DNA from: a virus
Strand: one strand, 5' to 3'
IMG/VR virus record: IMGVR_UViG_3300023170_000227
Location: 1 to 20,136 of that record
DNA: 20,136 bases
In this document: positions 10,079 through 18,188 of the stretch, piece by piece
Numbering within the stretch: position 1 is the first letter of the stretch
Layout of the letters: each line of letters begins with the position of its first letter
The notes under the pieces: generated by a model
The model's input: only the letters and a program-made list of their open reading frames with translations
Databases searched by the model: none
What the model was told of the DNA's origin: nothing
Position numbers and translations under genes: made by a program

Positions 10079-11349
10079 TGAGTAATCCTTTCAAGACAGG
10101 ACTCCCACAGAATCCAAGCCCCTTAGAGGAGGAGGGTCACGAGTACGAGAAGAAAGTTCAAGAAGAAACCGAGTACATTATGCAAAGGTTTCTTCGGATG
10201 CTACCGAGCAACTATGTCGCTCAGAAAACAGGACCTTTCTACACACTACAATTCAAGGCTATGGCAGAATCATTGGCGAGGGTTCAAATATCTGCACAGA
10301 GTGTTGGCTTGGATACTCTCTATGGATTCACAAGGTCGGAGTTTATGTGGAGTTTGTTGGGTTCAATGGTCTTTCCTAAAATAGACGAGAACTTACTCCA
10401 GCCCCCAATCGTTGATGGGGATGTGGCTTACAGAGATTTCTTGCAAAGAATGGTTGTGCTTCTCATACAAGGTTCTACTAAGAAAACCATTGAGGAGGGT
10501 GCGGGGTTATTGACAGACGCAGATATGACCGTAATAGAAAAATCCGTTGCGAGTCACATTGAGAATTCAGCGTGGGGCTTTGACGACCAATACACCTTTG
10601 AGATCAATGTGGAGAAAGATGGAGGAACATCTTTTCCAAAGAATCCTTTCGAGCTCCATTACAATGTGTCGGTCATCCTAGACGCACTCAAACCCGCTCA
10701 TACACTCTTTGAATATCGCCATGTGTTTCGAGAGGTCTTTGGGTACCTCTTTCAAGATGAGATGTTCCTACAACAAGATATGTACTACTATGACGATATC
10801 CGAAAGTTCTGTTTGGGAGTGAAGAACATTGTGGGAGATGGAGTAGTGTTGTCCGACAGACATTATCTATCAGATCCCAATAGGTCTTTCTCAAATGTGC
10901 AAGTGGGTGCGATTCTATATGTAGATAACAAACCCTATGAGGTGTCCTCTGTCAAATCTATTCTTGTTGGAGATGAAGAAACAGCCCGATACTATACAAC
11001 AAGTCCAACGGGATTGAGTGGGTATGCCTCTGTGAGTGGAGATGTCTTGACAGACACTTGCCAAGATTGGTCATTGGCAACGGAGGGAGAAATCTTGACC
11101 TTTCAAGAGGGTGTCAATATGGAAGCCTCCTATCGACTCCAAGATGTTCTTGGATCAAATGGAGGGAGTGTTGGCTTTGTGAATGGCGGTGGAACACAAG
11201 TTCGAGTTGCACCAAGCATCGTACAATTGAAAGAAAGACTCCCTGTGCCCGCTGGTACTGTGTCATATAATATGACAATTGATAGATTAGGTGTCCAAGA
11301 AACAAAGGTTGTGGTGTCAGAAAACGCCTCGCTACAGTGTTATCTTTGA
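10078..11349 (+). CDS. Baseplate wedge protein in the gpI position, downstream of J
   Basis: 423 aa. It begins in a TAATG overlap with the J-like gene, with GAGAGG at about 10063-10068. Residues about 20-100 are helical, with RFLRMLPSNY, then FYTLQFKAMAESLARVQ and LYGFTRSEFMWSLLG. This is the kind of helical segment found in proteins encoded right after J (P2 gpI and T4 gp7-related proteins), which cover the wedge. A middle helix pair (LLIQGSTKKTIEEGAGLLTDADMTV, split around residues 130-155) is followed by a segment with FELHYNVSVILDALKPAHTL, and the last ~170 residues are beta-rich and glycine-rich. No enzymatic motif is visible. The function is inferred from its position and the helical N-terminus; homology to gpI is not shown. 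This is the last gene of the coupled baseplate set; a 48-base gap with a possible promoter follows. Confidence 0.75.
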   Translation: MSNPFKTGLPQNPSPLEEEGHEYEKKVQEETEYIMQRFLRMLPSNYVAQKTGPFYTLQFKAMAESLARVQISAQSVGLDTLYGFTRSEFMWSLLGSMVFPKIDENLLQPPIVDGDVAYRDFLQRMVVLLIQGSTKKTIEEGAGLLTDADMTVIEKSVASHIENSAWGFDDQYTFEINVEKDGGTSFPKNPFELHYNVSVILDALKPAHTLFEYRHVFREVFGYLFQDEMFLQQDMYYYDDIRKFCLGVKNIVGDGVVLSDRHYLSDPNRSFSNVQVGAILYVDNKPYEVSSVKSILVGDEETARYYTTSPTGLSGYASVSGDVLTDTCQDWSLATEGEILTFQEGVNMEASYRLQDVLGSNGGSVGFVNGGGTQVRVAPSIVQLKERLPVPAGTVSYNMTIDRLGVQETKVVVSENASLQCYL

Positions 11350-11353
11350 TAAT

Positions 11354-11363
11354 CTCTTTATAT
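11354..11363 (+). promoter_or_regulatory. Candidate late promoter element (CTCTTTATAT)
   Basis: This AT-rich element lies in the gap after the gpI-position gene, 44 bases before the ATG at 11398. Related elements lie 45 and 40 bases before two other starts (12459 and 18178). The constant distance and shared CTCT plus TATA core suggest a phage-specific late promoter with only a -10-like box, comparable in style to T4 late promoters. This is inference from three instances. Confidence 0.35.
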
Positions 11364-11397
11364 CTCCTTTGTCATAGAAATGTACTTTGGAGATTAT

Positions 11398-12450
11398 ATG
11401 ACTGCTGTCTCTCGTATTGCTGATAGATATATGATTCGTAAGGCTTGCGAAATTGCCTATTCGGATATTTCAAACATAAGAACGGCATCTTTGAATAAGA
11501 GTGCTCAACGAGTTCGTAGAGAGTTCTCTGTGGAACTCCTAGAAGCCTTCGCCTCTCCTATTATGGGGAGAATCGCAGGATTGGGCATTGGCATTAAAGA
11601 CATCACCAAGAAAGTGAAAGACATTTGGGGTGCTTTCAAGCAAGCCCCTAAATATTGGGAAGAATTTAAGAAAATGTTGGGTATCAAATCGACCTCTCTC
11701 ATTGGATTGGTTGCCGAGTTGCCAAAAAAGGTGTGGAACTTTTTCAAACAAGGAGGCAAGTCTTTGATCTCTTTTGGGAAAGGACTCGCAAAGCAAATCG
11801 GGGATTTTGCAAAGGTGTTCTCTGCTGTCAGCGGTCAAACAGCTCTTTTCAATCAAGTGGTGGAGAAAGGAACCTCTTTGGCGACCAACTCTACAGTGTA
11901 TCAAGAAAAGGTCAAGCCTCTCCTCGATAAGGCGAAAGCCTTTGCTCAAAAGTTTATGGGCAAGTTTGGTGGTAATGGCAACGGAAAAATCACTGAGTTT
12001 TTCAAGAATGTCATTCAGACTTTCCTAGATGGCAAACTTTCAAACCTTGTGGGAACACCTCTCAAAGCCTATGTTTTCTTCAACATTTGGATCAATGTGA
12101 CCGAGATTTCTTGGGATTTCACAGGCATCGCCAAAGGGATGTTGGGTTTGATTTCTTGGAGAGAACTTTTCGCCTCTCTACCTGAGAGTGGTGTTGGGTT
12201 GATTATCTCCATCTTTTTGGGTGCCGCCTTTCCAAGTATCACATTGTTCGGTCCTGCAGCGGGTTCCCTTCTCACAAAGATCACAGGGAATTGGTTGATG
12301 TTCATCGCCCCTGTTTTTCAGATTATGATTCTTGCTAAGAACAAGCTCATTGAGTTTGGGAAATCTGCTATCAAGTTCTTTTGGGACAAGATGGGAGTAG
12401 ATAATTGGAAAGAGCAAGGGCTTCCTGAGGTCATTCCATTAAAGGGCTAG
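11398..12450 (+). CDS. Virion-associated protein with C-terminal hydrophobic helices, function unknown
   Basis: I place the start at ATG 11398 (350 aa), because GGAG at 11389-11392 sits five bases before it. The in-frame ATG at 11380 has no such site and lies upstream of that SD. The N-terminus reads MTAVSRIADRYMIRKA, followed by RTAS at residues 28-31, a short signature that recurs near the LIRLAH motifs of two other proteins in this block. The middle (about residues 50-190) is a series of lysine-rich amphipathic helices. The C-terminal third has three strongly hydrophobic stretches near residues 224-241, 265-292 and 297-313, the second with glycine and proline. A protein of this kind could insert in a membrane during infection or coat the inside of the particle. 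No family is recognised. The stop at 12450 is followed by a 53-base gap with a promoter-like element. Confidence 0.8.
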   Translation: MTAVSRIADRYMIRKACEIAYSDISNIRTASLNKSAQRVRREFSVELLEAFASPIMGRIAGLGIGIKDITKKVKDIWGAFKQAPKYWEEFKKMLGIKSTSLIGLVAELPKKVWNFFKQGGKSLISFGKGLAKQIGDFAKVFSAVSGQTALFNQVVEKGTSLATNSTVYQEKVKPLLDKAKAFAQKFMGKFGGNGNGKITEFFKNVIQTFLDGKLSNLVGTPLKAYVFFNIWINVTEISWDFTGIAKGMLGLISWRELFASLPESGVGLIISIFLGAAFPSITLFGPAAGSLLTKITGNWLMFIAPVFQIMILAKNKLIEFGKSAIKFFWDKMGVDNWKEQGLPEVIPLKG

Positions 12451-12458
12451 ATCAATAA

Positions 12459-12469
12459 CTCTTTTATAT
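12459..12469 (+). promoter_or_regulatory. Candidate late promoter element (CTCTTTTATAT)
   Basis: This is the second copy of the CTCT-TATA element. It sits in the 53-base gap between two genes, 45 bases before the ATG at 12504. It differs from the copy at 11354 by one extra T. The supporting evidence is the shared core and conserved distance to the start codon; no typical sigma70 -35 box is apparent. Confidence 0.35.
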
Positions 12470-12503
12470 GAATCAATAAGAGAAAATCTATTGGAGAAAA
12501 GAA

Positions 12504-13805
12504 ATGCGAAATAAAAAAGTTGCTCGCCAAAATGATTGCACCTTGAACAAGGTAGAAATTGTAGATAATCGTGCGATTCCTGATAAGGATATGAAAATCG
12601 TTTTAGAGGATTTGGGTTTTGCCTCCCTTGAAGATATTCACGATCAAACAATCCTTGATCCTTTCAATGAACTTGTTGGATTTCTTGATACCTTAGAAGA
12701 AATAGCGAAGAACTTACGAGAGGTCGTTGATGATAGTAATTCTTCTCGACCAAAGGGAAAAGCACTCACAAGTACTCGTGATCAACTCACCACTTTGATT
12801 GAGGATATTGATGCGAGTGAGAGCACTCTTTCTGTTGCACTAGAGGATTTGAATGATGTCTTTGACGATACATCTATGTCTTTCTCCGAAATTATTTCAG
12901 CCTTTGATGAATCCGTAAAAGGGTTGCTTTCTGTGACAGAAGAACCAATGGTTTTTTCAATCTACAAAGATCCCGCGTTTCAAGCCCAAATGGAAGCTCG
13001 TAGAATGGAACTTGAGTCGAGCATTGATCAAGGAGAAGCCGATCTTGAGCAAGCCGAAAACGATTACTTTCAAGTTTTGGAACAAATCCGAGCTTTCTAT
13101 GAGAGAAAAAGTGGGAATCTCTCCTCCTTAGAACAAGAATTGGTTGATAAGATTCGCCAATTGAAAAAGATGAGAGGGAAAGCATCAAAAAGACAGAGAG
13201 CCCTTTACAATAGACAACGCCGAGAGTTGAATGAACAATTGAAAACTTTCCAACAGACTATGGATCTTGGAAATCTCAGACAAGAACAAGAAAACCTTTG
13301 GCAAGAAATGGAAGATCTTGAAAATGAGGTTGAGGCACAGAAAGACGAGTTGTTGAATGGTGATGAAATGAGAGCCTCAAGGGGTTCAAGAGGTGTGTTC
13401 TTGTTGGAGAATCATTACAGCACTCTCAATGCCACTATGATAGAGCTCGGTAGCGCCCTTGAAAAGATGTTGGAGTTGGAGAAAGCAGGGAGTGTCAAGA
13501 AAATAGATATCCCATATCTTGATGCCGCTTGTCTATTGCTCCACACCGAAAGCAAGATCAAGCCAAAAATGGTACAAGATTTCTTACAAAATTCCCTCTT
13601 AGGAAATGGTTGTATGACTCGTAAAGAGTGGAGTGACAACAAATTCTTCAATGAAAAGACTTGGAAAAACCTCGCAAAGGAAATGGCAAACAAGTATGGC
13701 AAGAAATACGGAGATGTTTCTGTGGTCGTTGATGGTATTAAGGCAGCAGCTTTCTCTAACAAGTTGCCAAGAGATTTTGCTAAGTTCTTGGTGGGTAAAC
13801 TTTAA
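12504..13805 (+). CDS. Coiled-coil phage protein, function unknown
   Basis: 433 aa. The start has GGAG at 12493-12496, seven bases before the ATG. The N-terminal 150 residues are acidic and helical. Residues about 160-290 form a long charged coiled coil rich in Glu, Gln, Lys and Arg, with a basic break (MRGKASKRQRALYNRQRREL) in its centre. The C-terminal ~140 residues look like a compact helical domain with an aspartate/lysine-rich surface, ending in FAKFLVGKL. No signal peptide, membrane segment or catalytic motif is visible. Its place between a hydrophobic virion-type protein and a membrane-anchored small protein suggests a structural or assembly role, such as a scaffold, fibre or tape-like component, but I do not recognise a family. 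The stop overlaps an upstream ATG of the next frame by one base, though that ATG is probably not the start used. Confidence 0.8.
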   Translation: MRNKKVARQNDCTLNKVEIVDNRAIPDKDMKIVLEDLGFASLEDIHDQTILDPFNELVGFLDTLEEIAKNLREVVDDSNSSRPKGKALTSTRDQLTTLIEDIDASESTLSVALEDLNDVFDDTSMSFSEIISAFDESVKGLLSVTEEPMVFSIYKDPAFQAQMEARRMELESSIDQGEADLEQAENDYFQVLEQIRAFYERKSGNLSSLEQELVDKIRQLKKMRGKASKRQRALYNRQRRELNEQLKTFQQTMDLGNLRQEQENLWQEMEDLENEVEAQKDELLNGDEMRASRGSRGVFLLENHYSTLNATMIELGSALEKMLELEKAGSVKKIDIPYLDAACLLLHTESKIKPKMVQDFLQNSLLGNGCMTRKEWSDNKFFNEKTWKNLAKEMANKYGKKYGDVSVVVDGIKAAAFSNKLPRDFAKFLVGKL

Positions 13806-13825
13806 TGAATATTAAGGAGCGTATT

Positions 13826-14287
13826 ATGGATCCATTAACAATTGGTATTCTTTGTTTCTTGGGTGGTAGTTTGGTTACAGGCGGTACCATTTGGGGAATA
13901 CAAGAAGCGAACAAAGATAGAACACAAGAAACAACAGAGCTGGTGAAAGCAATCGGTGGCTTGAAAGACACATTGGCAGATGGACAAAAGCAAGTGATGA
14001 TCAACTTGACCGACCAAGACCTCCTGAAAGATGCTTGTTCTACTACCTATATTGAGAAGAATGGTGATTTGCTTTGCAGAGAGATGTTCTGTCGTATGCA
14101 AAATCGTGGTTTAGACAAGGGTGCGACACAAGCAGAATGTGAAAACATTAGTCATATCACCAACAGTAAGCACAGATTGGATACTTGTATGGAATATTGG
14201 GATAAAGACACCATCCTTGAAGATGGGGGGTTCAATAAGAACTCCAAGTATGCCCTTTGTATGCAAGTATTTGAAAACCGCGAATAG
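13826..14287 (+). CDS. Small membrane-anchored six-cysteine protein
   Basis: 153 aa from the ATG at 13826, chosen because GGAG at 13816-13819 stands six bases upstream. The in-frame ATG at 13805, which overlaps the previous stop, would add seven residues (MNIKERI) and has no SD. Residues 4-25 form one hydrophobic glycine-rich segment followed by charged residues, i.e. a signal anchor; there is no lipobox. A helical linker (26-68) follows. The C-terminal part has six cysteines (71, 84, 89, 105, 121, 145), including a CREMFC pair, which suits a disulfide-bonded domain outside the cytoplasm. C10 is within the anchor. Possible roles are an envelope-facing lysis or exclusion factor, or a virion protein touching the host membrane. 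It lacks the proline-rich or coiled-coil look of typical spanins. I do not recognise an established family. Confidence 0.75.
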   Translation: MDPLTIGILCFLGGSLVTGGTIWGIQEANKDRTQETTELVKAIGGLKDTLADGQKQVMINLTDQDLLKDACSTTYIEKNGDLLCREMFCRMQNRGLDKGATQAECENISHITNSKHRLDTCMEYWDKDTILEDGGFNKNSKYALCMQVFENRE

Positions 14288-14314
14288 TTATCATTTTTTT
14301 TTGGAGTATATATT

Positions 14315-17263
14315 ATGTTAAAATTTGAAACGAAAGATCTCCCTTCGAGCTCTTTGAAAGATATTGAAAGAGCCCTTGCAGCCTCTCCCAAATTAAAGAC
14401 AAGGGGTAAGATTGAGTTAGAAATACGAAAGACCGATGGTATTCCTCGATATGAAATAGATGGTGGCAAGTTGATTTTCCACCATAGTAAATTTGGAAGC
14501 AGAAACACAAAGATTATCGGTACATATTTCATAATTGCGGATTACATTCTACAACAAGCCTCTAATGGACAACAATGGAAAAAGCATTGGAAACCAAACA
14601 AGAGAGAGGTCAGACGCTTGATCGCAGAGAACAAAGCCGCGTTTTCTCCTTTGAGAGATATTATTGGTCAGAAGCAAATTGATGTCTTAGGGTTTGCCGT
14701 TGTTCTTCTTGTTTATGTTCAATATGCGAAAGGCAAATACGAGGATGAGGGCAAGACTTTCAAGAACACTTTCTTGAACTTTTTCAAGCGAGATACATCG
14801 GACGAGATTTCAGCTCAAACCAATGACGAGAAATTGATTCATCTCCAAAGTAGTACAAGGATCATTCAGCAATATAATGATCTTCCTGAAAAAGGTGTAT
14901 CAACAAACTTAGATTCTTACTTGCCTGATGGCTTAAAAACTCGTTCGGTTGATTTTCTCAAGGAAAAAACGACAATTGCGGAAGCCATTGATTTTCTTGA
15001 GAGTGAAATTGACGAAAAAAGTGGTGTGAAACGAGAGCAACAGATTTTGGCTTTCACATCAACGGTTGAGAAAGAGCTCACCGAAACCTTTATGAAAGAG
15101 GTTCTTGGCAAGCCCGAAGAAAAAGTAGTCGATGGGGAAACCGTAAAGATCAAACCTGCGTCCTTTGAGGCACAAAAATGGCAAAAAGAACAACGAGAGA
15201 TGTTGGATTCTTTTGCAGATGTTTTTAAGGTAGAAACGGGTTCTGTTATCATCAATGATCTTCAAAGCACATTGGACAATCAAAATCCCAAAGACTTTGA
15301 GATGGTTTCTAAACTAGACAAAAAACAGAAAGACATTTGGAAAGACCTCATTGAGAAAACAAACTCAACAGACATTGATTTTTCAGAGCTGTTCAAACCA
15401 TTTGAATTAGAGATTGAGGATGGGAAAGTCAAGTCTAGTGGATTCACTTGGTATACCGCTGCCAACAATAAACTAGAAGATTTTCGTGTATTGGTTCAAC
15501 GGGCAAAAGAGAGTGGTGAGACGGGTTATGATGATATGGAGTTGGAAGCAGCCCTAGAACAAGTTGTTGAAATGCTACAGCCACCTATCCCTGATCCTGA
15601 AACTCCTGTTGTCACAATTGGACCAATCAAAGGTGCTGACAGAGCGATTCAGAAGATTGCTAAGTACGACCAAGACATATCTCGTTTGGGTGATATTGTT
15701 CGTTTCACAATTGTTGTGGATAAAGACTTGAGCAACTTTGAAGAAATCTTTGAAACCCTGCGACAACAAGTAGAAATGCAAGGGGGAGAAATCGCTACAA
15801 GGATTGAGAATCGCTATGAGGAACCCACTCCTGTGGCTTATGGTGATGTCACATTTTCTGTTCGATATAAGTCAGGTCTTGTTGGAGAGGTGCAAATCAC
15901 AACACCCGTAATGGCAGCGGCAAAAGAACGATTGCACAAAGAGTACGAGAAGCAACGAAATGTTGATTCATACACAGAGTACTTAAAGGGGATGGCAAAA
16001 TCTGTAGAAGACATTATGTTGTTGGAGGATAAAAGACAAGCGGGTGACTTGGCATCAAATCTGAAAAAGACTATCGCTGAGATTCAGTCCAAATTGATTG
16101 ACGATGCCAAACCAAAGCACAAAGAACAAATGGAATCTGAGTTCAACAAGGTTATCGCCCCCATACAAGAGGCGATTGCTAAGTTGGAATCGGGAGCGAT
16201 GTCGGTCGCACAAGTTGCTTCTTTGGTTTCAAAGACAGCAAAGTTCTTCCCTTCTATCAAAGACTTGTACGAATACGAGCAAACACAATTGAATCAGATA
16301 CAAGGATATATAGAGGCGAGAACCGCTATGGGTATGCCTGATTTCATTCAACCTTTCCCACTCAGAACAACTATGAAAGGTGGAGAGATTGTGTTCAAAG
16401 ATGATTTCCTTGAACACATTATGGAGAATGTTGAACAGAACCTTGATGTTGGCTCTGAAAACAATCCAACTCAAGAATATCTTGAAAGTGTCGCCAAGCA
16501 GATTCTTCTTGCTAGGAGTTACGACAAAGATACCTATGGATATCCAGCATCATACACAAAGCAAGTACAAAAAGCTCTCCAAAAGAAATCTTCTTCTTTG
16601 CACACAAAGGTCGCTGCGGACATTGGTGTAGATGGTAGTGGATACTATATGATTGAGGGAATTCCTTATTCTTGGGATGGCTTTATGACGCTTCCTAAAT
16701 TCTTCACAGGAAATGATCCTGCTGGTGAGGTCGATGCGGAACTTGCTGATTTCTTGAGAAAGGCAACTCCAATCACAGAGGATGCTTTCCACAAAGCCGT
16801 TGCTGAATTGACAATGGAGAAAGCACAGAAGCGTGAAGAAATGCTAGAGCTCGGAGAGGCGATGATTCAAGCCTATCGTCAAGCGAAAGCAACAGGTGAG
16901 ATCAAGACAGCCTCAACCAAGACCGCGAAAGAGAAAGTTCTTCGCAACAAGTTGATTCGTCTTGCACATACCAAGCCCCATCTTCGTAAGCACATTCTTC
17001 CTTTGTTGAAAAATGCCACAAACTCCTCAGAGTTGTTGAAAGCAAAGACTATCTCTATCAAAGGTTATGGTATGTTTACCGTTGTAGGTGCTGATGTGAA
17101 AAAACAAGACATCTATCTCAAAGAGATGGGTGGCAGAAAAGAATACACTCTTTCTGTAACACTTGGGGCTTCGTTAGAGGGGAATGGTGCAGAGTTAAAG
17201 GCTCGTGGGAACACAAGAATGAGACCAAGATTCATAGATGGAAAATTAATTACCATTATTTAA
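14315..17263 (+). CDS. Large multidomain phage protein with RelA/SpoT-like nucleotidyltransferase domain and LIRLAH motif
   Basis: 982 aa. GGAG at 14303-14306 stands eight bases before the ATG. Domains in order: an N-terminal alpha/beta region (1-120), a hydrophobic helix (122-138), and a mostly helical charged region (145-430). A RelA/SpoT-like domain follows (about 435-550), then a helical/coiled-coil region (550-660), a mixed region (660-860), one LIRLAH motif (876-899) and a beta-rich C-terminal domain of about 75 residues. In the RelA/SpoT-like part, K439, R443 and K447 sit in the helix where synthetases bind ATP phosphates. D460 (GDIVRFTIVV) and E525 (GEVQITT) match the two metal ligands, Y509 lies near the GYxSxH position, and H541 matches the following helix. 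The expected serine of the ATP loop and the full GYxSxH motif are not kept, so activity is uncertain. The neighbours are virion-type genes, so it may be carried in the particle. Only the nucleotidyltransferase-like part is recognised. Confidence 0.85.
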   Translation: MLKFETKDLPSSSLKDIERALAASPKLKTRGKIELEIRKTDGIPRYEIDGGKLIFHHSKFGSRNTKIIGTYFIIADYILQQASNGQQWKKHWKPNKREVRRLIAENKAAFSPLRDIIGQKQIDVLGFAVVLLVYVQYAKGKYEDEGKTFKNTFLNFFKRDTSDEISAQTNDEKLIHLQSSTRIIQQYNDLPEKGVSTNLDSYLPDGLKTRSVDFLKEKTTIAEAIDFLESEIDEKSGVKREQQILAFTSTVEKELTETFMKEVLGKPEEKVVDGETVKIKPASFEAQKWQKEQREMLDSFADVFKVETGSVIINDLQSTLDNQNPKDFEMVSKLDKKQKDIWKDLIEKTNSTDIDFSELFKPFELEIEDGKVKSSGFTWYTAANNKLEDFRVLVQRAKESGETGYDDMELEAALEQVVEMLQPPIPDPETPVVTIGPIKGADRAIQKIAKYDQDISRLGDIVRFTIVVDKDLSNFEEIFETLRQQVEMQGGEIATRIENRYEEPTPVAYGDVTFSVRYKSGLVGEVQITTPVMAAAKERLHKEYEKQRNVDSYTEYLKGMAKSVEDIMLLEDKRQAGDLASNLKKTIAEIQSKLIDDAKPKHKEQMESEFNKVIAPIQEAIAKLESGAMSVAQVASLVSKTAKFFPSIKDLYEYEQTQLNQIQGYIEARTAMGMPDFIQPFPLRTTMKGGEIVFKDDFLEHIMENVEQNLDVGSENNPTQEYLESVAKQILLARSYDKDTYGYPASYTKQVQKALQKKSSSLHTKVAADIGVDGSGYYMIEGIPYSWDGFMTLPKFFTGNDPAGEVDAELADFLRKATPITEDAFHKAVAELTMEKAQKREEMLELGEAMIQAYRQAKATGEIKTASTKTAKEKVLRNKLIRLAHTKPHLRKHILPLLKNATNSSELLKAKTISIKGYGMFTVVGADVKKQDIYLKEMGGRKEYTLSVTLGASLEGNGAELKARGNTRMRPRFIDGKLITII
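15617..15970 (+). other. RelA/SpoT-like (alarmone synthetase fold) domain within the 982 aa protein
   Basis: This covers about residues 435-552 of the 982 aa protein. The order is a helix with KGADRAIQKIAKY, the GDIVRFTIVV strand with D460, a helix (FEEIFETLRQQV), a basic strand (IATRIENRY), AYGDVTFSVRYKSG, GEVQITT with E525 and the helix AAAKERLHKEYEKQR. This matches the order and spacing of the RelA/SpoT synthetase domain (about 110 aa). It is seen by eye from remembered family features and has not been confirmed by profile search. Confidence 0.7.
16940..17011 (+). repeat. LIRLAH motif, copy in the 982 aa protein
   Basis: Residues 876-899. This 24-residue motif starts LRNKLIRLAH and ends RKHILPLLK. 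It shares most of its positions with three copies in the 401 aa protein at 18218-19423, and KTAS stands 9 residues before it (864-867). It separates the large N-terminal part from a small beta-rich C-terminal domain. The pattern suggests a helix-turn-helix-like amphipathic peptide or tag. Confidence 0.8.
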
Positions 17264-17276
17264 TCTTGGAGCAAAA

Positions 17277-18173
17277 ATGTCTGTCGTATTTCAACAAGGT
17301 CAAACAATTGGGAGAGGGGATTTAGATATCTTCCTCTCCAATTCCAATGGCAACGCTGCAAATGCGTATGACATATACTTTGCCCTTTATTATGTAGATG
17401 CCACAACCTCTCAAGAGGTTCTTATTGGTAGTGATAGAAGAACACCCGCCAACCCCTCCGTTGGCGAATATTACGCTGCTCTTGCGATTCCGAATGGTGC
17501 CCCTGTGGGTGACTATCGAATCCGATGGACATTCAAGGAGTTGGCGAGTTCTCCCTATCAACAAGTTGTGCAAGAGTTCGCTGTTGTAGGAGAAGCCCTT
17601 GTGACATCTGCTAGTCCTTATTCTACTTATGAACAAGAGATGATACACAAGTTGAGAATTCTTCTCCGAGATCAGAATCCTGACAAGTTCTATCGTTTCC
17701 GACCCCCTGAACACGAGGGAGATATTGGTCGATACAATCAAGTCTTTGGGTACATTTGGGAAGATGCCGAGCTCTTAGAATATATCGAACGGGCATTGGA
17801 TTGGTGGAATATGATGCCACCTGAAACAGAATCCTTGAATACGGTCGATAAGTTGGTTGGAAATAAGCCCGTATGGAGAACGGCTATCTTGTGGGGTGCT
17901 ATTGTCCATGCAGCGACCGCTCTCACCTTCAATTGGATCGCAGACGAGTTTGATTACTCCATTGGTGGTGTATCTCTTTCCTTAGAGAAATCCTCTAAGT
18001 ACGAGGGTATGAAATCCAATGCAGAGGGACAGTTTCAAGCCGCTGCTGAGGCAAAGCAAAGGACGACCAAGATTATGCGTTCATTGACGCAACCAAGATT
18101 CGGTCGAGGGGTTCGGAGTGCTTTCGGACCGCATGTTGGGAAAGGTGTCTTATCCCCTAGAAAGTTCGTTTAA
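17277..18173 (+). CDS. Conserved phage structural protein with Ig-like N-terminus
   Basis: 298 aa. GGAG at 17268-17271 is five bases before the ATG, only 13 bases after the previous stop. Residues about 1-108 look like a single Ig-like beta sandwich (DIYFALYYVDATTSQEVLIG, then GEYYAALAIPNGAPVGDYRI and FAVVGE). Residues about 115-298 form a helical part with LLRDQNPDKFYRFRPP, FGYIWEDAELLEYI and WWNMMPP. A later DYSIGGVSLSLEKSSKYEG segment follows, with a basic C-terminus (FGRGVRSAFGPHVGKGVLSP). I associate the combination of the PP and IWEDAEL segments with the SSKY...SFGP-type tail with structural proteins of large phages, from memory and without a search. The hydrophobic stretch AILWGAIVHAATALTFNW is probably a buried helix rather than a membrane segment. 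A role in virion structure is likely; a more exact role (neck, decoration or fibre attachment) cannot be read from the sequence. Confidence 0.8.
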   Translation: MSVVFQQGQTIGRGDLDIFLSNSNGNAANAYDIYFALYYVDATTSQEVLIGSDRRTPANPSVGEYYAALAIPNGAPVGDYRIRWTFKELASSPYQQVVQEFAVVGEALVTSASPYSTYEQEMIHKLRILLRDQNPDKFYRFRPPEHEGDIGRYNQVFGYIWEDAELLEYIERALDWWNMMPPETESLNTVDKLVGNKPVWRTAILWGAIVHAATALTFNWIADEFDYSIGGVSLSLEKSSKYEGMKSNAEGQFQAAAEAKQRTTKIMRSLTQPRFGRGVRSAFGPHVGKGVLSPRKFV

Positions 18174-18177
18174 TATT

Positions 18178-18188
18178 CTCTCTATAAG
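18178..18188 (+). promoter_or_regulatory. Candidate late promoter element (CTCTCTATAAG)
   Basis: This is the third copy of the CTCT-TATA type element, in the 44-base gap upstream of the last forward gene, 40 bases before the ATG at 18218. A second AT-rich TATATAAAA run lies nearer to the start. It could drive separate expression of the charged coiled-coil protein. Support comes from similarity in position and core to the elements at 11354 and 12459. Confidence 0.35.

Noticed and set aside
1-11349. Contractile injection system or tailocin instead of a phage
   Set aside because: The hub, gp25 and J set also occurs in such systems, but the large enlarged proteins, lack of an AAA ATPase gene and the additional virion-like genes fit a phage better. 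The window alone cannot exclude it fully.
11380-11397. ATG 11380 as start of the hydrophobic protein
   Set aside because: The GGAG at 11389-11392 lies downstream of it and is placed correctly for ATG 11398.
11539-11949. Minus-strand open frame of 136 codons
   Set aside because: It lies wholly within the forward gene at 11398-12450 and has no supporting signals.
13805-13825. ATG 13805 overlapping the previous stop as start of the six-cysteine protein
   Set aside because: A much better SD (GGAG at 13816-13819) stands six bases before ATG 13826, and the extra seven residues are charged and precede the anchor.
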